Of a DNA stretch of 9,495 nucleotides, positions 5,772 to 9,495 are shown piece after piece (position 1 is the first letter of the stretch; each line of letters starts with the position of its first letter). The DNA lies in the NCBI GenBank assembly GCA_946402595.1, contig CAMIWY010000031.1, forward strand, positions 1 through 9,495. The letters run 5' to 3'. A program made the position numbers and the translations under genes. The stretch is from an uncultured Clostridia bacterium (lineage in GTDB: Bacteria; Bacillota; Clostridia; Peptostreptococcales; Anaerovoracaceae). The notes beneath the pieces are model-generated. The model was not told the origin of the DNA, did not search any database, and saw nothing but the letters and a program-made list of their open reading frames with translations.

Positions 5772-7553
5772 TTACAGCGTAATGTTATTCATTGCGGCAT
5801 AGATGCCGTTTTTCTCCATGAGCTCGTCGTGTGTCCCCTCTTCCTCGATGCCGTTCTCGGTCAGGACTATGATGCGGTCGGCGTTCCTTATGGTCGACAG
5901 CCTGTGCGCGATGGTTATCGTGGTCCTTCCCTTAGACAGCTCAGCCAGGGATTTCTGCACAAAATATTCGCTCTCGTTGTCGAGGGCTGATGTCGCCTCG
6001 TCAAGGATCAGCACCGGAGGGTTCTTGAGGAAGACTCTCGCTATGCTTATCCTCTGCTTCTGTCCTCCCGAGAGCCTTGCGCCTCTCTCGCCCACGAATG
6101 TGTCGTAGCCGTCAGGCAGCTCGCGTATGAAGGCATCGGCGCCAGCCATCCTGGCGGCCTCTATCACTTCCTCGCGGCTCGCTCCCGGTCTTCCGTATGC
6201 GATGTTGTTCGCTACGGTATCCGAGAACAGGTAGACCTCCTGCTGCACCATGCCGATCTTCGTCCGGAGCGACCTCACCTGCACATCGCGGATATCTATT
6301 CCGTCGATGCGGATAGTACCGCCCGTTACATCGTAGAACCTCGGTATGAGGTTGCAGAAAGTGGTTTTGCCCGCACCGCTCGGTCCGACCAGCGCCACGT
6401 TCTCGCCCTTTGCTATCTTCAGATTCAGACCTGAGAGAACGCAGCTTTCAGCGGCTGCCTCAGGATCCTCTTCATTCTGCGCCCTGTCATAAGTGAAGGA
6501 TACGTTGTCGAACTCTATCTCGCCCTCCACATCAGGCATCGGTCCCGCGCCCGGAGCGTCATCGACATCGATGTGAGCATCCATGACTTCGATGAATCTC
6601 TCAATGCCTGTGATGCCCTTCTGGAACTGCTCGGTGAATTCCACTATGCGCCTGATGGCCTCCAGGAGCACGCTGACATACATGAGATATGCGATGAAGT
6701 CGCCTGCTTCGATGTGACCGCCTATAAGTGCCAGCGATCCGAGCAAAACGATGGTTATGTACATCAGTCCGTCGAAGAGTCTCGTGACGCTGCGGAAGCC
6801 CGCCATGTTGCGGTAGCTTACCCTTTTGGTCGTGAGGAATCTCTCGTTGCCCTCTTCGAATCTCTGCTGCTCAACATCTTCGTTGGCGAATGACTTGGAC
6901 ACTCTTATGCCGAGAAGGCTGTCCTCAACGTGCGAGTTGATCTCACCCAGCTCGCTTCTCTGCCACTTGAATGCCTTTCTGAGCTTGACCCTGAACTTCA
7001 GGGCGAAGAAGAGCATCAGCGGTATCATGGCGAATACCACGACCGTGAGTACCACGTTGACCCTTATGAGGATGACGAAGGCCACGACTATTTTGACTGC
7101 CGCTATGAAGTACTCCTCCGGACAGTGATGTGCGAATTCGGCTATGTCGAACAAGTCCGTCGTGATACGGGATATGAGCTGTCCCGTCTTGTTCTCTGTA
7201 TAGTATGCGTACGAGAGCCTCTGGAACTTCTCGAAGAGGTCCCGTCTCATGTCGCTCTCGATCATGGCGCCCATCACGTGGCCGGTGTTCTGCATGTAAT
7301 AGTTCGCCAGAACATCGATGACCCTGAACACGACATACAGAGCCGTGATCTTAAGCACGATCTCCACTGTCAGCGCCGCCGGTTCGTTCACGACTGTGTT
7401 GGTTATGAACCTCACCATCAGAGGCAGCACCAGATCGCATGCACTCGTAAAGGCTGCACACACCAGGTCGAAGACCAGTATGTGCAGGTATGGTTTGAAA
7501 TACGGATAGAACCTTTTCAGCAGATATTTTGTTGAAATAGGTGTTTCATTCAT
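5772..7553 (-). CDS. ABC exporter half-transporter (MsbA/MDR type, fused permease and ATPase)
   Basis: A 593-residue type IV ABC exporter subunit with permease and ATPase in one chain, expected to act as a dimer in the cytoplasmic membrane. Seen: a six-helix membrane domain (about 20-310) with coupling-helix context SRITTDLF (128-135); a nucleotide-binding domain (about 345-590) with Walker A GPSGAGKTT (390-398), Q-loop in MVQQEVYLF (435-443), signature LSGGQKQR (494-501), Walker B VLILDE (514-519, catalytic Glu519), D-loop SALD (522-525) and switch His550. All catalytic residues are present, so it should be active, possibly as a homodimer because no second half-transporter is adjacent. The substrate (lipid, drug or peptide) cannot be told. 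It follows the acetyltransferase gene by 18 bases; the ribosome binding site is weak (CAAGAG), with AAGGAG further back. A small acidic insertion (about 358-369) precedes Walker A. Confidence 0.95.
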   Translation of the reverse strand: MNETPISTKYLLKRFYPYFKPYLHILVFDLVCAAFTSACDLVLPLMVRFITNTVVNEPAALTVEIVLKITALYVVFRVIDVLANYYMQNTGHVMGAMIESDMRRDLFEKFQRLSYAYYTENKTGQLISRITTDLFDIAEFAHHCPEEYFIAAVKIVVAFVILIRVNVVLTVVVFAMIPLMLFFALKFRVKLRKAFKWQRSELGEINSHVEDSLLGIRVSKSFANEDVEQQRFEEGNERFLTTKRVSYRNMAGFRSVTRLFDGLMYITIVLLGSLALIGGHIEAGDFIAYLMYVSVLLEAIRRIVEFTEQFQKGITGIERFIEVMDAHIDVDDAPGAGPMPDVEGEIEFDNVSFTYDRAQNEEDPEAAAESCVLSGLNLKIAKGENVALVGPSGAGKTTFCNLIPRFYDVTGGTIRIDGIDIRDVQVRSLRTKIGMVQQEVYLFSDTVANNIAYGRPGASREEVIEAARMAGADAFIRELPDGYDTFVGERGARLSGGQKQRISIARVFLKNPPVLILDEATSALDNESEYFVQKSLAELSKGRTTITIAHRLSTIRNADRIIVLTENGIEEEGTHDELMEKNGIYAAMNNITL

Positions 7554-7571
7554 TAATGTATTACTCTTGAC

Positions 7572-8711
7572 CTACAACTCCTTGATGAAGCATCTGCGCC
7601 TCTTATGAGGCTCCACGTCGAACATCTTCCACTGGTGATGCACCTTGGTGTTGGTCTCAAGCTGCGGTCCGGTCTCAGCCTTACGGATGCCGTGCTTGAC
7701 GCATCCTGTATACAGGTGCTCCATGATGATTCCGTTGACTCCGGTCTTCTGGAGCTCAGGTCTTACCGCTATAAGGAAGAGATCGAGTGTGTCGTTGAAC
7801 TTAAGCGACTTCAGCACTCCTGCCCAGCCAATCGGGAAGAGATGTCCGCGGCACTTCTTCATGGCTTCAGCCATCGAAGGCGCTCCTACACCGAATCCCA
7901 TCAGGTCATCATTGTCATCGGCAATGAGACAGCAGAAGTCAGGATCGATCAGCGGCAGGAACTTGTCTGTGTACTTGTCTATCTGTCTCTCTGTCAGCTC
8001 GACAACTCCGTACAGCGGCGCATACGCGATATTGATGAGCTCGAACGCTTTGCGAACATACGGCTTGACATCGCTTCTTCTCTTTACAGTCACTTTGTGG
8101 TACCCCGTACGCCTCAGCATGGCATCGGATATCCTCTTGAGTCTGGCGTAGATCTTGTCATCCTCGCTGCCGTCGCCTATCGGGAGCATATGCTCGATCC
8201 AGTCGATGTCCTTGACATACCCGAGTGCCTCGAGGTGATCCAGATAGTACGGATGGTTGTAGTATGTGATGAACATGCTGCGCTTGTCGAAGCCCTGGAC
8301 CAGCATGCCCTCTCTGTCAAGATCGCAGAATCCGAGAGGCCCGTGGACTTCCTTCATCCCCTTCTCGCGCGCCCAGTTCTCGACTGTCTCAAACAGAGCT
8401 GCGGACACTTCGCGGTCATCTATGAAGTCGACCTGCGAGAATCTCATGCGCTTTGTTCCCCATCTCTCGTTCGCCCTGTTGCTGAGCATGGCACCGATTC
8501 TTCCCACGATTTCGCTGTCGCGGTATGCGAGAAAAGCTCTCGCTTCACAGTATTCGAATGCGGGATTCTTCTCCTTGTCCCAGTCGGCCATGTCATCGCC
8601 GTAGAATGCAGGAACAAAATTTTCCACGTCACGATATAGACGGTTCGGATACTCCACGAAAGTCTTCCTGTCCGCCTTAGTCAATACCTCTTTGATAAAT
8701 ACGCTGCTCAA
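7572..8711 (-). CDS. Double-GNAT acetyltransferase-like protein
   Basis: I call this 379 residues from a TTG at 8711, with GGGGAAAGG ten bases upstream; the open frame continues to 8954 but runs through the pta terminator and its extra N-terminus is not protein-like. Two GNAT-like halves are visible. The first (about 55-150) has FLAYRDSEIVGRIGAML and then GPLGFCDLDREGMLVQGF (about 124-141) and YYNHPYY (150-156). The second (about 205-365) has CLIADDNDDLMGFGVG and FLIAVRPELQKTGVNGIIMEHL (the acetyl-CoA-binding region, VRPELQKTGVNG at 316-327), then ETGPQLETN (346-354). Proteins of this type are widespread in anaerobic Firmicutes and Bacteroidetes and are sometimes mislabelled; their substrate is unknown to me. 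The gene opens the nine-gene series after the pta terminator, 18 bases before the ABC gene. Confidence 0.8.
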   Translation of the reverse strand: MSSVFIKEVLTKADRKTFVEYPNRLYRDVENFVPAFYGDDMADWDKEKNPAFEYCEARAFLAYRDSEIVGRIGAMLSNRANERWGTKRMRFSQVDFIDDREVSAALFETVENWAREKGMKEVHGPLGFCDLDREGMLVQGFDKRSMFITYYNHPYYLDHLEALGYVKDIDWIEHMLPIGDGSEDDKIYARLKRISDAMLRRTGYHKVTVKRRSDVKPYVRKAFELINIAYAPLYGVVELTERQIDKYTDKFLPLIDPDFCCLIADDNDDLMGFGVGAPSMAEAMKKCRGHLFPIGWAGVLKSLKFNDTLDLFLIAVRPELQKTGVNGIIMEHLYTGCVKHGIRKAETGPQLETNTKVHHQWKMFDVEPHKRRRCFIKEL

Positions 8712-8721
8712 TAGTCTAAAA

Positions 8722-8730
8722 CCTTTCCCC
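8722..8730 (-). promoter_or_regulatory. Ribosome binding site favouring the TTG start at 8711
   Basis: GGGGAAAGG on the minus strand, ten bases before TTG. It supports a start well inside the longer open frame. No ATG or GTG occurs in this frame between here and the first recognisable GNAT sequence. Confidence 0.55.
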
Positions 8731-8770
8731 GGTAAGCCAGAATGCCCCTCTGCATAATAACTCACAGTGC

Positions 8771-8779
8771 AGTATATCA
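8771..8779 (-). promoter_or_regulatory. Candidate extended -10 promoter of the GNAT-led operon
   Basis: The minus strand reads TGATATACT, an extended -10 (TGn plus TATACT), between the pta terminator and the GNAT start. The likely start of transcription is near 8764, giving a leader of about 50 bases. At the -35 position the sequence is GGAAGA, not a consensus match, which the extended -10 could offset. The preceding ATGTGATA is also found at the candidate promoter at 4597-4605. Confidence 0.45.
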
Positions 8780-8851
8780 CATCTGCAATCATTTCTTCCA
8801 CGAAAAGCAGGATAAAAGCGTATTCCGTTCCGGTCCCCGCTTCCGCAACAG

Positions 8852-8882
8852 AAAAAAGCCCGCAGATGCGTAATCTGCGGGC
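8852..8882 (-). terminator. Intrinsic terminator of pta
   Basis: On the minus strand GCCCGCAGAT, a five-base loop (TACGC) and ATCTGCGGGC form a perfect 10-bp GC-rich stem, followed at once by six T. It lies 20 bases after the pta stop codon. The six A on the other side are only on the reverse complement; no plus-strand gene needs it. It separates pta from the downstream operon. Confidence 0.95.
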
Positions 8883-8902
8883 TGAAAGTATGCGTGCTGT
8901 CT

Positions 8903-9495
8903 TTACAGTGCTGCTGTGATGATTGCCATCTTGTAGACTTCTTCTGCGTCGCATCCGCGGGAGAGGTCATTGATAGGTGCATTGAGTCCGAGGAGGATAG
9001 GGCCGTAAGCTGCATATCCGCCAAGTCTCTGTGCGATCTTGTATCCGATGTTGCCAGCCTCGATGAGCGGGAATACGAATGTGTTGGCATAACCTGCTAC
9101 CTTGGAGCCAGGGAACTTGAGCTGGCCTACTGTAGGGGATACAGCTGCGTCGAACTGCATCTCGCCGTCGATAGCCATGTCAGGGTTGAGTTCCTTAGCG
9201 ATCCTGGTTGCCTCTGCGGAGAGTGCAACTGTGCCGCCCTTGCCGGATCCCTTGGTGGAGAAGCTCAGCATTGCAACCTTAGGGTCGATGCCGAATACTC
9301 TTGCGCACTTCTCGATCTCAACTGCTACTTCAGCAAGCTTCTGAGCTCCTGTGAAAGTAACGTTGCCTTCCTTGTCTACACTGTCAGTGTAGTCGAGGTT
9401 GACTGCGCAGTCGCCCATAGCGATGGTTCTGAGGTTCTCGTCTCCGCCCTCTCTTGTGAGGATGAAGCAGGAGCTTACGAGGTGAGCACCCGGCT
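8903..9495 (-). CDS. pta: Phosphate acetyltransferase, C-terminal part (cut by window edge)
   Basis: The last 197 codons of a gene that continues beyond 9495; the first two bases in the window belong to a split codon. The enzyme interconverts acetyl-CoA and acetyl phosphate and, with acetate kinase, makes ATP during fermentation. Seen: VSSCFILT near the edge, MGDCAVN, SFSTKGSGKG, DGEMQFDAAVSP, FPLIEAGNIGYKIAQRLGG, GPILLGLNAPINDLSRGC and the ending ITAAL; the last blocks are the Pta signature (AGNIGYK, GPILxGL, NDLSRG). The related phosphate butyryltransferase is less likely given NDLSRGC and the GDCAVN element. The stop is TAA at 8903-8905. An intrinsic terminator follows, so ackA is not directly downstream; it might be upstream or elsewhere. 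The frame remains open across the edge and no defect is visible. Confidence 0.95.
   Translation of the reverse strand, partial: PGAHLVSSCFILTREGGDENLRTIAMGDCAVNLDYTDSVDKEGNVTFTGAQKLAEVAVEIEKCARVFGIDPKVAMLSFSTKGSGKGGTVALSAEATRIAKELNPDMAIDGEMQFDAAVSPTVGQLKFPGSKVAGYANTFVFPLIEAGNIGYKIAQRLGGYAAYGPILLGLNAPINDLSRGCDAEEVYKMAIITAAL

Noticed and set aside
7605..8639. Plus-strand open frame of 344 codons opposite the GNAT gene
   Set aside because: The minus strand encodes clear GNAT motifs; the antisense frame has no recognisable domain and reflects codon bias.
8712..8954. N-terminal extension of the GNAT frame to an ATG at 8954
   Set aside because: It would overlap the end of pta and read through its terminator, and the added residues look non-coding; the TTG at 8711 with GGGGAAAGG is preferred.

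Overview
The window reads as a compact bacterial chromosome segment, most likely from an anaerobic Clostridia-type Firmicute. The evidence is the tmk-holB-ricT-trmN gene order with Firmicutes-type RicT (PSP1 domain) and YabB-type methyltransferase, strong AGGAGG-like ribosome binding sites, two probable TTG starts, a YitT-family protein and a phosphate acetyltransferase. Base composition is intermediate, not the low GC of classical Clostridium. A more exact placement is guesswork. All twelve recognised genes lie on the minus strand, so transcription runs from high to low coordinates.

Right end (8852-9495): the C-terminal two thirds of phosphate acetyltransferase (pta), cut by the window edge, followed by a clear intrinsic terminator (perfect 10-bp stem, T6 tail). 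A roughly 140-base gap with a likely extended -10 promoter then starts the next unit.

Middle (1180-8711): nine tightly packed genes, with gaps of 5-30 bases or overlaps. In transcription order they are a double-GNAT acetyltransferase-like protein, an MsbA-type ABC exporter half-transporter, a 74-residue Lar-like zinc-ribbon protein, a YitT/DUF2179 membrane protein, an unlisted 51-residue single-pass membrane peptide whose stop overlaps the tmk start (ATGA), thymidylate kinase (tmk), DNA polymerase III delta' (holB), RicT and a TrmN6/YabB-type tRNA methyltransferase. A second possible promoter lies between the YitT gene and the 51-residue gene; it would make tmk-holB-ricT-trmN (nucleotide supply, clamp loading, RNA maturation, tRNA modification) a separable unit. 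Compared with Bacillus subtilis, the yaaQ, yaaR and yabA genes are absent from this cluster.

Left end (1-1150): a candidate promoter and two small membrane-anchored genes (91 and 256 residues). They share an N-terminal membrane anchor followed by a short helical segment and are probably related; the longer one carries a very Ala/Lys/Arg-rich tail built partly from a 33-bp tandem repeat.

Most of the window is ordinary housekeeping sequence. I see no CRISPR array, insertion sequence, prophage module, rRNA or tRNA gene. The parts that merit a second look are the membrane-anchored basic-tail pair, the 51-residue gene with its possibly leaderless promoter, and the Lar-like protein sitting in a housekeeping operon.
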